A stretch of 64,000 nt of DNA from Neurospora tetrasperma FGSC 2508. Lineage: Eukaryota > Ascomycota > Sordariomycetes > Sordariales > Sordariaceae. Shown in pieces: positions 23,222 to 34,487 of the stretch (position 1 is its first letter; the number at the start of each line of letters is the position of its first letter). The notes below the pieces were generated by a model. It was given only the letters and a program-made list of their open reading frames with translations, ran no database searches and had not been told where the DNA came from. The stretch covers positions 5,337,985 through 5,401,984 of the forward strand of contig NW_009799099.1 in the NCBI RefSeq assembly GCF_000213175.1, written 5' to 3'. A program made the position numbers and the translations under genes.

Positions 23222-25620
23222 GTGTGGGATACCTAGTAGTCCAAGAGAGGTGGTACCCACAGGAACCGGGAGGGAAGAGACGAGACGGATATATGTCGGA
23301 ATCCGGGGGAAGTGGTGACCAATTTCACTCGAATCCTCCAGATAGGGAAATGTGAAATAGCTGTCGACACAATGGTCCTATCCAATGTAGGCCCAGATAT
23401 GTTGTTGCTGGAATCCGCAGATGGTACTTATCGTAGGTGTTGAACCGGGTGGTCGATGATATGGAAATTCTTTGGGAAAAGACCGAGTAGGAGAGCCCCT
23501 TGAGATCAAACGAATGGCATGGGGTCAGGACAATTAAGATGAAATAGGAGATAATCTAAGGAAGTGAAAAAGAAAAGTGTATGATGAAACTGGTATGATG
23601 AAAAATCTAGACCGAAAGGAGGAAAAGGGGATGTGGATGTTTGTGTGGGGGAGTTGGCGTTTAAAGGTTTAAGGTCTGTGTCGATGATGACGACTGTGAA
23701 GTGTGAAGTCTCTTGCCCCGTCTCTCCTTCTTTTCCCAGTGCTTTTATGGAAATTCCAATTTCTGCTTTCCGCATCCCGGCATCCGGGCCCTTGACCCTT
23801 CCAAGTCTCCACGTCGTCCGCCCATTGTCGTGCCCCTGTTTGAAGCTGTCATGCCCTGGTCCATAGTGTGTACCTGGATGGGAGATCGTCCTCCACACTG
23901 GTCCATCATCTCCGGTTCCCGATTTCCTGATTTCTCGGTGTTGTCCGTAGTGCTATCCCGTTATATGTAGCACCGGTGCTTTTGATGGTCGCATTCGGCC
24001 GTTCCATTTCAGCTTCGTAGGATGGTACGTACACTACAAAGAGGGTGGGTGGATGGGATAGGTGAGTACAGAATTCGCATTGGCGTGAATTGGCAGAGAG
24101 CAAGAAAAGTCAAAGAGGAACCCGTCGTGTTCTGTCGTCGGCTGTGAAACAAAAACCCCACTCTCTGTCAGGGCTGCCGGCAGATCTCCACCAAACATTG
24201 GCAGCGGTTCCTGACCAAGTCACGTGCACTGTACACATACGCGCATTGTTGGGACTGACACACGGGCCACTCAGTGGATCCGGAGATTTGGAGCCTGAAG
24301 GGCCCCTCGACCCTTCTTGGCTGTTTCAGTGACGGAAAACATGGGTGCGCAAATTGAGAACTTCAGTCTTTCAGGCATCGACAACCCCAAGTGGGAATCC
24401 CCGTATTCCCAATTTGCAACAAAATTCACACAAAGGCACTGACCCGACCAGCAACCGCCATACCATTTTCATGACCAAACCCATGGCAACACCCCCCCCA
24501 CAGGGCAGCAAGCCCCAAACGGAACATCACGAGAAGCTTGGGCTGCACTTCGCCCTCAAGACAGTGGATCTTTCAGAGTCTGGATGCTCAGCAAAACTCC
24601 ACCGCAAACAGTCATCGAAAGATCGAAGAGATGTGATTGGAAAACATTCGCAGCTCTCCATCCGTATGGAAGCTACATGCTTGCTCGGATCAGTTGCTGG
24701 TTTCATGGATCTATGCCTGTCCCTACACTGCACTATTTTTGTTTGAATATGCTGCTGCTGATCTTCCGAGTTTCTCTAGTGAACAGTCTCGGCCCTTGGC
24801 GTTCGAGCCTGAATGCTGAATGTCGTCGTCTGAACACTGTTATCACTGACCATAACTATGTCACCATGGAAAACTCTTCAACATCTCATCTCCGCGAGGA
24901 ACGCGTTGCAACCTGTCGGCTATGCTACCCGCCCTAATCTTCTCCCGCCCTTCTAGAAACCACGGACAGGCTTCCTACCCGCCCTCTTAGTGAGACAGTA
25001 ACGCCGTGAATCTAACCGATTTGAACATCACCCCCCTGAACTGCGAGCTTGGCGGGCTTAAGCGGCAGACGCCACCACGAAACCTAGCCTACACGACCAC
25101 ACATCCCCTTGTTTCACCACATCTCGGCTACCTCTTCTTTGGCAATGCGGTGCGACCAGTCATCCAATGCGACTGCGTGTGCGTGCGTGAATGAAAGAAG
25201 AGTGGAGAGAAGAAGAAACACACAATACACTGTTTAGTCAAGATAGGATACAGAGACACATCTGTCAAACCGATATCACCTCATCGGCTGGAGCACGGTT
25301 TCAGCGAGGATTAACACCATTGGTGCTTCATCAAATCTTCTTCTCGGCTGAACGCATAGTTGATGAGCGCTTTCTCTCCAAATGCCATCATCTCATTGTC
25401 ATTATCATCATCATTGTGGAATACAGCGCCCCCGATTGTGCTAGGTCGCCTCAAAGTCTCAAACAGATCGGGTTTCTCTGATCCTCAACTCAGTGTCTCG
25501 AAGGGTAAGGTAAGACGTTTTGTGTTTCTGAACAAACTCCATCAGTCCACTTACCCAAAGTGATCTTCGGGGCCGAGGCCGTAAGACATGAAATGCTGAG
25601 GAGTGCCCTCGCGGTAGCCC
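23222..25620. other. intergenic, no gene seen
   Basis: Upstream region of the bestrophin gene. Several short open frames but none with family resemblance or convincing splice sites. Confidence 0.4.
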
Positions 25621-25639
25621 CGATGTTCTCGACCAAAGT

Positions 25640-26760
25640 GCTTTCACCCGATCATCTCCGAACTTTCGACAGAATTTTCAAGCTCAAACATACCTTTTGT
25701 TCTTCGATGATACTTCGATCGCGATATAGGCTTCGTGACTCACTTGCTGACCTCCAATGGGCGACCTTCCGTTGCAATCATCGCGCATTGGGCTGCTACT
25801 CTATATCGTGGAAATCTTATAGCCCAAATCTCCGGTATGCGAACCCAACATTTTCACCCGACCATCTCCGGACCTTGACGAAAATCATGGATCCCTCAAC
25901 AAACTTTTACTTCTCTTGTAAAGGGCGTCATTGCCAAACCGGTTTTCCTACGTCAAGAAAATTGTATGATCAATCTCCAGCTCCTCATGAGCCCAACTTT
26001 CGCACCCAACCATCTCCGGATAAGAAAACCGCAAGGCGAAACAGAACCTATATTAGACTAGATCTCAACTTCACGACCCACAAGTATCATTCAGTGATCT
26101 TTCGTTATAGCTAGGACGCTAATTGCCCCATGGATGCTTCTTATCAGATTGTTTGATGCTTAGTCCTTCAATATCTTGACCCGAATTTTTCCGGACCTCA
26201 AAGGGATTCACAAGAAATGACAAACTCAATTGTTGAGTGTATCGACAAGAACCCGTACATCATGACTCACCTCACTTCATAGTCTACTACTATCAACAGG
26301 GTTTATAGACTACGCTATATTAGATCTTATCACTAAAGGTTCCGGATCTTCTCGATTCAACTTTTCACCCGAACATCGCCGGATCGTGGAGTAATTCACA
26401 AACCAATATCGGCTTCTTCCTCTTTTCTCTCCATAACATTGGGGTCGATCATGAACTTTGGCACACACCCACTCACTTAACTATCAGTCAGGTCTCCCAT
26501 AAGAACCTCATTTATACTCTATTGTGTATGTCGCCGAGACAATTTCCCTAGGTATGCTTTCACTTCGATATTTCGATCGAGCATATCCAGATGTCAATGC
26601 GTCGATGCGTTTCCCAGGCCCAAAGAGGTCTATTCTTCCTTCATCCCTGCGCTGATCTCGATCATGACTTATAACTCACAGTTACAGTCAGTGCACTCTC
26701 AAGATCGACAACGAAACCAACTTCCTATTCATAACGCATAGACTATAACATCAAGGGTAT
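25640..26760 (+). repeat. degenerate tandem repeat, about six units of 150-210 bp
   Basis: A core close to TTTTCACCCGACCATCTCCGG recurs at about 25642, 25851, 25998, 26176, 26361 and 26573, with changes in each copy. Secondary blocks also recur: GACTCAC near 25728 and 26266; ATCATGA plus ACTCAC around 26446-26480 and 26661-26680. Units are 150-210 bp apart and heavily diverged. A 184-codon open frame over the first units (25560-26114) repeats FSPDHLRT-like peptides, but later units contain stops. No known family recognised. Confidence 0.65.
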
Positions 26761-26942
26761 CTCTCAACGTAATCTCCCAAAAACCAAGCGGCGGCTAAAC
26801 TCCGCACCACATTCCAACATTTCTCCCTCTCTGTCGTCCATCTATTTTTGCGTTAACACTCATGTACTATCATCAACACCTTCCAGCGGTCCCGCTCTAT
26901 CCCGACAATACCACCAAAGAGACGACAACCCAACTCAACCCA

Positions 26943-28563
26943 CTAGTACTGGAACCTCCACCTGGGATCCTCATCCCCGTCCCAATCCTTCAGATGCCCA
27001 ACCTCTTCCACTTCCGGCGCAACTCCATCCCGCCTCTTATTCTCCCTACTCAAAATAAAATACAACAAGCTCGAGACAATCACATTGCCCACCAGATAGC
27101 CCAGCGCAAAGCTGTGACCAACAATATACCTCGGTCCATCACCACTCCTGTACAACTGCGTCCCTAGCACCGCACCCAAGTTGCCGATACTGATCTGCAT
27201 CGCATTAGCCACCGCTCTCTTGGTTTGTCCAGAGACATTGATCGCCGGCCACGAGAGCGCCAGGGCCGTGGCGGGGTAAATGCCGCCTGCGGCGAAGAAG
27301 GTGCCGGCGTAGGATAAACCCGGGTGGGCGATAGGGTCCTTGTTGGCGAGGAGCATGATGTAGCCGATTATGGCGAAGATGGCGGAGCCGATGATGAAGA
27401 TGGCACGCTGGTGCAGACGCTCCGAGATGGTGGCTACGGTGAGGGTGGTGAGGAAGGCGAAGGCATAGGGCGGGATGGTGAGAAGTTGGGCGGTTGCGGC
27501 GCGGTAGCCTAGGGCGTTGATAATGGAGGGCTGTGATAGTGGTTAGTATACGAGACAGGTAAGTGATGTCCTCTCTTTTTTTGTATCAGCTTACCAAGAA
27601 CAGAGAGAATGTGTAGAGAGGTAAGCTCATGGTGTGAAAACTCAATCCGTAGAGCCAGCACTTGGGGTCCTTTATGGCGCGGAGGACGTTGTCCCAGGTG
27701 AAGCGCTCGTCGTGGGTGGCGTCGCTATCGGAGGCAAGACGGGCGTGGATGAACTTGCGCTCCTTGTCCGAGAGAAATCCAGCAGTGTCTGGGTAGTTGT
27801 AGATGAACCAGTAGGCTCCGAAGGCTATCAAGACCGTGGCGATGCCCTCGAGGATGAAGATCCAGCGCCAGCCATGCTCCCAGACAGTGCCGCGCATAAA
27901 GCCAATGCCATAGGCCAAGATGCCACCGAAGGATCCGGCAAGAGCGGCGGCTCCGAAGAAGAGTGAAATGCGGAATTGCCTCTCGCGGCGCTTGTACCAC
28001 ATTGAGAAATAGTAGACTACGCCGGGGAAGAGACCACTTTCAGCAACACCGAGGAAGAAGCGGGCAATGAAGAAGCCAGTAAGGTTCTGGACGATGCCCA
28101 TCAAGGTGGCTACGATACCCCATAGGATGGTGAGGGTAGGTAGCCAGAACCTAGGCGTTGTGCGTTTGAGAACGATGTTGCATGGGATCTATCAGCGTGT
28201 CAGTGAGAAGTCTTCACGATACTGTCGGGAGTAAACACGACTTACTTCAAAAATGACATAGCCGATAAAGTATAGCGTCAGACCAGTTAGGTACTGGTTG
28301 CCCGTCATACCAAGGTCTGATGCCAGACCCTCGATCCTCGCGTTGCCCACATTGCTGCGGTCCAAGAAGGAGAGCAGATAGAGAATACCGACGGCAGGCA
28401 GGAGACGAATGTCGAGTTTTCGGAGTAGTGACTTTTCATTGACCGAGTTGGTCTCAAAATCAACTGTCTCAGAGGCTGTTACTGAACCTGGGTCAACAGA
28501 TCTCTTGTCTGGATCTGACTCGGAGTACTGCTGAGACTTTTCCTCTGTCACGGGTTCAGCCAT
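26943..28563 (-). CDS. MFS transporter, anion:cation symporter family (Dal5/Tna1-like)
   Basis: Twelve-helix major facilitator of the ACS family, which imports organic anions such as allantoate, nicotinate, pantothenate or biotin with protons. Exons 28563-28246, 28188-27595 and 27530-26943 give 499 residues; introns are 57 and 64 bp with GTAAGT/GTAAGC donors. Visible: cytosolic N-terminal tail, first helix LLPAVGILYLLSFLDRSNVGNA with the family's conserved Asp-Arg, the hallmark GVAESGLFPGVVYYFSMWY with the following KRRERQFRISLFF, and a long central loop (SDKERKFIHARL). The second half has SGQTKRAVANAMQISIGNLGA, typical of the fungal clade. The substrate cannot be fixed from sequence. It faces away from the degenerate repeat array. 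Confidence 0.92.
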
Positions 28564-30124
28564 GGTTGCCTAAAGATCGAGGAACTCTGGACAAAGATGA
28601 GAGAAACAGAACCCTGTATATTACACAATGGGTGGGATATGGAACACGGCGCTCGCCGGTAGGTAGTATACGTTTTGGCGGCAATACAGACGGTTAGATA
28701 GCCCGATACATCAAGCGCAAGCACACAGTCTCGTTCATCGAGTAGAACTCTGGATTTTGAAAAGAGGGGGGTTTATATCAAGGTAATTACACGCCGACCT
28801 TGGCCATACTTTCTGAAGGTTTCTCTAATATGGCCAGTATTGGGAAAACGTCGATCTCGACTTCTGGTAATAATATGAAGCTGGAAATAATGACACTTCC
28901 GGCCAGTGAGAAAGATATGAGCCATCATTGTCGAATCCCTAGTGGTGATGGCGACATCGAGCATGAACCTTTGTCATTGGACAGATCGTCGCGATGTCAA
29001 TACAACTTGGGGGTGCCCTGTCTTGGCGGGGTTGAATCAGTGCGGGAAACTCAACCTGATAAGGTTACTGACCCGTCACAATGGAAGAAGAGGTCTGAAC
29101 CAGAGGTGCCGAAGTCCAGGCCGAAGCAATGATGCACAGTTTATGGATAAGTCTAAGCTCGGGACTTGGGATCACTGCCGGCGATATTCAAGGTATGTGC
29201 TTGGTACTTGGTGGATGTGGTCGGTGATGGTCTCTTTGGTTTGGCGTGGGGCCAGCTCTAGCAGTACGTAAGATCTACACAGGCAATGTTTTTAGCAGGA
29301 ACGTCTTTGAAATCGGGGACTCCCTTGGAGTTCAAAAAGACATCAGGTAATAAAAGACTCAACGTCCACTTGTGTGTTGGGTGGTCTGGAGAGACACGTA
29401 ATGTATGGCTTCAATCACCCGAGATGGTGCGAAGATGACGAGCCCTCGATAAAGAAAAGAAGCAAAGACAGTGACAAGACAGGACCAAGGACGCAATTGA
29501 AGTGAAGTGTCGATTGACCGACATAAGAAGATTGGACGACAATTTACAAGAATAAGTGAAAATTCGGTCTCAATTGAGGGGCGCCGTTTCCCGGGCCTGT
29601 GTCCTGGTCTCAACTGTTGAAGAGAGGACGCGATGTAGGAGTGACGAGCTTGGTGACACGCGAGGAGCTTTTGCTCATTTCAGTTAATTTCTCTTTCACT
29701 TCGGTAGCACCTGGCCGTCTGGCCTTGACGGAACTCTTTCCGTTCATTCCATGAAGTCCAGGTGAACTTTGGTGTCTGTGAACATGGATGTTGGAGTTTC
29801 AGTTGTTTGTGGATGCGAAGTGGAAACTGACTGTGGTTGGAATTTGGAGAAAGAAAAGCTTTGACCAACAGTTTTCCCCGCACGCTAAACCTTAACCAAT
29901 GGAGCTCCTAATGATCTCCAACTGGAACCCCAATTTCATCCAATTTCGCCCAATTCTCGAATCTGAAGCTTCCCAATTTCCAGGCACCGACCGCCAAGTT
30001 CAGTTCTCTCCCGATCAGTGCCAACGAATTGCGTCACTACTCAACTTTCCACTTCCAACCCTAATCCTCCTTACAGTTCCTTTGGTTTCTCACCCACCTC
30101 GTCGTCGTCCTCTGATATCCATTC
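28564..30124. other. intergenic between divergent genes
   Basis: Promoter region shared by the MFS transporter (-) and the PLD-like gene (+). No coding content recognised despite some open stretches. Confidence 0.45.
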
Positions 30125-31687
30125 ATGCCCCATGACTACATCCCGCTGCACAATCGCTCCCAACGAGACATGAGCTACTCGGCCAGTTTTGTCCACAAGT
30201 TCCTCAAGCAGCTACAGCACCGTCAACAGCAAAATCCCGCCGCTACTCGGTGGGATCTTCCCAGTTACGACGCCACTGATGAGGTAGATCAGCAAGTCAT
30301 CATATCTCGGAGCTCGCCTCACAGCTTTCAGTTGGGCACAGGAGCATCCATCTTCACGAGCACTCTGATTCCCGCCATCGTGTCGGCCAGATGTGAAGTC
30401 ATCTTTGTCACCTGCTTTTGGGCCCCTTCAAAGACCCTTTCCGCCATCACCGATGCTCTTGTCAAACTGGCGGACCACCGCCGTCATCTGCCCAACCCGC
30501 ATGACATTGAGCCTCTCACCGCTCGAATCTGCTTTTCGTCGCGATCCGTATTCCAAAAGCTACTACACCCACAGTCTCGCGATGGCTACACCTACTCGCC
30601 TGCTGAATGGCAGAAGAAGCTCGGCCTCCCTGATCCTGCCTTGTTGGACGAGGCCGGCATCCGCCTTCAAGTGAAGAGTCTGTTCTTCCTCCCCTTCAGT
30701 GTCATGCATCCCAAGTTTGTCATCATCGACAGACAACGAGCCTTCATCCCAAGTTGCAACGTCAGTTGGGAGCCGTGGTTGGAAGGCTGCGTTGAGATCA
30801 GTGGCGATGCTGTCGCCAGTTTGATGTCCTTTTATGCTCTGACATGGGAGAAACATGTTGATTTTCGGAAACCTCTTCCTACCACTCATGATAGCCGTAC
30901 CTCTGAGCTACAGGGTCAGCTCTTAGATCCCCAGCATCTCATCTTCGTTCCTAGCAGTGCTCACCACTTGGTCCTCCCACCAGCCTCCTCGGCACCGCTC
31001 CCGACACTTGTGTTGCCTTCCTCGCATCATCAGAACCCCCAGTTCCGCTTCTTGCCATGGCAACCAGCTGCCAGACCTCCAGCTACCCCCTTGAACGTTG
31101 CAATGTTGGAGCTATTCGAGCAGGCTCGACGGTCCATCTATCTACAGACCCCGAATCTCACCTGCGAGCCTGTCATTGCTGCATTGCTAGACGCTCTAAA
31201 GCGAGGCGTCCATGTGACGATCGTGACAGGTCGTAACATGATGCTTCTGGAGCAGCTTGTCACGGCTGGCACCACCACATCTTGGTGCATCCGATCCCTC
31301 GTACGCCGTTTTAGGAAGCTCCGCACACATGCTGCCCACGATCTAGAATCTGGAGACCCCGGTCTTGGTCACCTCCGAATCTCATACTTTCACCCGCGTT
31401 CCGCAGCCAAACTGGGCAAGCGTGGAAGCCAAGCCCGTGCAGCCAACGATGCCCAGGTACAGGATCCTGAAGAGGAAGAACCAGTGCACTCTCATCTCAA
31501 GCTGACCATTGTCGATGGCGAGTTCACGGTCCTTGGTTCCGGCAACATGGACCGCGCAAGCTGGTATACAAGCCAAGAACTGGGCGTCTTGTTCCATGAT
31601 GCAGCTTTTGCAGAATCGGTACGGGAAGGTGTTGACCTTGTGTTGGATCAGCGGCTTTCTCTCGTCTTTGACTCTTTGTATAGCTGA
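30125..31687 (+). CDS. phospholipase D-like domain protein with two HxK(x4)D motifs
   Basis: Single-exon, 520 residues. Two halves each carry the PLD superfamily catalytic motif: HPKFVIID (His195, Lys197, Asp202) followed by the SCNVSWE segment, and HLKLTIVD (His457, Lys459, Asp464) followed by LGSGNMDRAS. These form one composite active site in PLD-fold phosphodiesterases, so hydrolysis of a phosphodiester (lipid or nucleic acid) or transphosphatidylation is expected. No signal peptide, PX, PH or C2 domain is visible, unlike classical PLD1/2. It belongs to the short PLDc_2-like fungal proteins. ATG 30125 gives a polar N-terminus; a second in-frame Met lies at codon 16, so the exact start is uncertain. 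Confidence 0.88.
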   Translation: MPHDYIPLHNRSQRDMSYSASFVHKFLKQLQHRQQQNPAATRWDLPSYDATDEVDQQVIISRSSPHSFQLGTGASIFTSTLIPAIVSARCEVIFVTCFWAPSKTLSAITDALVKLADHRRHLPNPHDIEPLTARICFSSRSVFQKLLHPQSRDGYTYSPAEWQKKLGLPDPALLDEAGIRLQVKSLFFLPFSVMHPKFVIIDRQRAFIPSCNVSWEPWLEGCVEISGDAVASLMSFYALTWEKHVDFRKPLPTTHDSRTSELQGQLLDPQHLIFVPSSAHHLVLPPASSAPLPTLVLPSSHHQNPQFRFLPWQPAARPPATPLNVAMLELFEQARRSIYLQTPNLTCEPVIAALLDALKRGVHVTIVTGRNMMLLEQLVTAGTTTSWCIRSLVRRFRKLRTHAAHDLESGDPGLGHLRISYFHPRSAAKLGKRGSQARAANDAQVQDPEEEEPVHSHLKLTIVDGEFTVLGSGNMDRASWYTSQELGVLFHDAAFAESVREGVDLVLDQRLSLVFDSLYS

Positions 31688-32415
31688 GAAATACAAGGAC
31701 CTTGAGCAATGTGACGACGACGGAAAGGTGGTGCATCTTTTCCGTCTAGAGACCCGGCAGTCGCCAATCAAAACAAACCCCTTGCCGCTCCACCCCCGCA
31801 ACAAGAATCGGACACTTACCCATAATGGACATCAAGGAACGTGGGCTCCGAGAACGAAACCCGGTTCACACCTCGCAACCAAACCACCACCTTCACCAAG
31901 AACCCGGTTCCACGAGATTGCTCGAATGCGGTGTCCAGGTCGGCGGATTTGGCAAGCAGCTTGGCCTGTTTCTGGTAGACAGCGTTACACTTATTCCTGA
32001 ACAGTCTTGCCGCCCCTCGGGCCCCGACTTCCTCTCCAGCCGCGCCAAGCAGCCCACTTCCTCGCACTTGTCGGTCTTGTGTCGTCATGTTGAGCACGTT
32101 ATGTGGATTTACATGATCCATCATCCCGGAGTTTCCGTCGAGGCTTCGGAACCTCGTCCTAAGGCTCATCCATGGCCTATTCGGAACGATCGTCCCTGTG
32201 GCTCCGGGGTAGAACCACACTCGGAATGGCGCCCGTTTCTACCACCACCGCGGGTGAGCTTGCTCATGGGGCAGCCGAGTTCTAGTTGAACGGAATCGGA
32301 CGAGCCTCGTTCAGTCAGTGGCGTTATGTGATCGTTCCTCGATGTTTCGGGAGCGCGTTCCCGCCTTCCCGACCGATGGGACTTGGACTGATAGGTGTCA
32401 CTCCAAGGGAACTCG
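31688..32415. other. intergenic, cellobiohydrolase promoter region
   Basis: No gene recognised. A CCGGGG hexamer near 32207 fits the fungal carbon-repressor consensus SYGGRG, but one short match is weak evidence. Confidence 0.4.
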
Positions 32416-32419
32416 ATCA

Positions 32420-32425
32420 TATAAA
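32420..32425 (+). promoter_or_regulatory. TATA box of the cellobiohydrolase gene
   Basis: TATAAA, followed by a purine-rich stretch, about 100 bp before the ATG at 32522. This leaves room for a 5' leader of roughly 70 bases, usual for highly expressed fungal cellulase genes. Confidence 0.55.
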
Positions 32426-32521
32426 GAGGACGACTTCGCGTTTTGTTGATTCGAATTTCCTCAGCACTGGCATTCTTGGTGATTCAGTCAACGGAAACCC
32501 TTATCATCAACAGTTCTCACA

Positions 32522-34034
32522 ATGGCTGCCAAGAAGCTCCTTCTCGCTGCCGCCTTGACGGCCTCTGCCCTCGCCGCTCCCGTCCTTGAGGGTCGCCAGA
32601 ACTGCGGCTCTGCCTGGTATGATTACCGTCACCCTCAAAACTTGCTTGTTCACCAATGTTAACAAACGATATAGGACTCAGTGCGGTGGTATCGGCTGGT
32701 CTGGCGCGACTTGCTGCTCCTCCGGCAACTCCTGCGTTGAGATCAACTCTTACTACTCCCAGTGCTTGCCCGGCGCTCAGGTTACCACCACTGCTGGGGC
32801 TTCTTCCACCAGCCCTACCAGCACCAGCAAGGTCTCTAGCACCACCACAAAGGTTACCAGCAGCAGCGCTGCCCAGCCCATCACCACTACTACCGCTCCT
32901 TCGGTGCCCACCACCACCGTTGCTGGCGGTGCTTCCTCCACTGCTAGCTTCACTGGCAACCCCTTCCTTGGTGTTCAGGGCTGGGCCAACAGCTACTACT
33001 CCTCCGAGATCTACAACCATGCTATTCCTTCCATGACTGGCAGCTTGGCTGCTCAGGCGTCTGCCGTTGCCAAGGTTCCCACCTTCCAGTGGCTCGACCG
33101 CAACGTCACCGTTGACACTCTCATGAAGAGCACCCTCGAGGAGATCCGCGCGGCCAACAAGGCCGGTGCCAATCCTCCCTACGCCGCTCACTTTGTCGTC
33201 TACGATCTCCCCGACCGTGACTGCGCTGCTGCCGCCTCCAACGGCGAGTTCTCCATCGCCAACGGCGGCGTTGCCAACTACAAGACCTACATCAACGCCA
33301 TCCGCAAGCTCCTGATCGAGTACTCGGACATCCGCACCATCCTCGTCATCGAGCCCGACTCGCTTGCCAACCTCGTCACCAACACCAACGTTGCCAAGTG
33401 TGCCAACGCCGCCTCTGCCTACAAGGAGTGCACCAACTACGCCATCACCCAGCTCGACCTTCCCCACGTCGCCCAGTACCTCGATGCTGGTCACGGTGGC
33501 TGGCTCGGCTGGCCCGCTAACATCCAGCCTGCTGCCACTCTCTTTGCCGACATCTACAAGGCCGCCGGCAAGCCCAAGTCCGTCCGCGGTCTCGTCACCA
33601 ACGTCTCCAACTACAACGGCTGGTCGCTCTCCTCCGCTCCTTCGTACACCACGCCCAACCCCAACTACGATGAGAAGAAGTACATCGAGGCTTTCTCCCC
33701 TCTTCTCAACGCTGCCGGCTTCCCGGCCCAGTTCATCGTTGACACGGGCCGTTCCGGCAAGCAGCCGACTGGCCAGATCGAGCAGGGTGACTGGTGTAAC
33801 GCCATCGGCACTGGCTTCGGTGTCCGCCCTACCACCAACACTGGCTCCTCGTTGGCTGATGCCTTCGTCTGGGTTAAGCCCGGTGGTGAGTCCGATGGTA
33901 CCAGCGACACCTCCGCTACCCGCTATGACTACCACTGCGGTCTCTCGGATGCCCTCAAGCCTGCCCCTGAGGCTGGCCAGTGGTTCCAGGCTTACTTTGA
34001 GCAGCTGCTCAAGAACGCTAACCCCGCTTTCTAA
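32522..34034 (+). CDS. cbh2: GH6 cellobiohydrolase II with N-terminal CBM1
   Basis: Secreted exo-cellulase releasing cellobiose from the non-reducing end of cellulose. Exons 32522-32616 and 32675-34034 (intron 58 bp, splitting the Trp codon of the CBM) give 484 residues. In order: signal peptide with a basic-processing site (PVLEGRQ), fungal CBM1 (CGSAWTQCGGIGWSGATCC with the C-terminal YYSQCLPG), a Thr/Ser/Pro linker and the GH6 barrel. The barrel shows YDLPDRDCAA (Asp214 corresponds to the pKa-tuning Asp175 of T. reesei Cel6A), IEPDSLAN with catalytic acid Asp260 (Asp221 equivalent), LDAGHGGWLGWPAN, and IVDTGRSGKQPTG. GC-rich third positions (many C-ending codons) point to strong expression. 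A TATA box lies about 100 bp upstream. Complete and apparently functional. Confidence 0.97.
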
Positions 34035-34487
34035 GTGCATTGTCTTTGACAATAGTGGGCTTTTTGGGATTTGGTGAATGAGAAAATGAAGAGGGTGAAA
34101 GAGGAAGTAACGTGCAAAGGAGTCACAAAGGATGACTGCTTCTTCCCAAATTCTTGTACATAGATTAAGAAGCGTTTTTTGTTCGCCTGCTAGGGTGGTG
34201 AACTGCACATATATTTTCAGACTGTCAATACAACGATCTGGTATACTTGCCTCTACTGTCTTTTTGACCTTGATGTTGATTGTGCTAGTCGTGCCAGGCC
34301 CTTAGAGGCAGCTTCTGCTCTGAGAATAAATACCTTGCCTTTCCCCCCTTCAGTTCCGTCCCCGAGAGCCTTGCCTCAACCCACCCACCCACGCATCTCT
34401 ACTAGATACCTTATCCAAGTTTTTTTTTGATCACCGGGGCACTCCCAGTAAACCTCACACAAGTCCACCCTACTTAGCTAGAGGTAC
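34035..34487. other. intergenic between convergent genes
   Basis: 3' flanks of the cellobiohydrolase and the proline-rich gene. No coding content recognised. Confidence 0.4.

Noticed and set aside
25560-26114. 184-codon open frame over the tandem repeat
   Set aside because: Repeats peptides only because the DNA repeats; later units have stops and no family is recognised.
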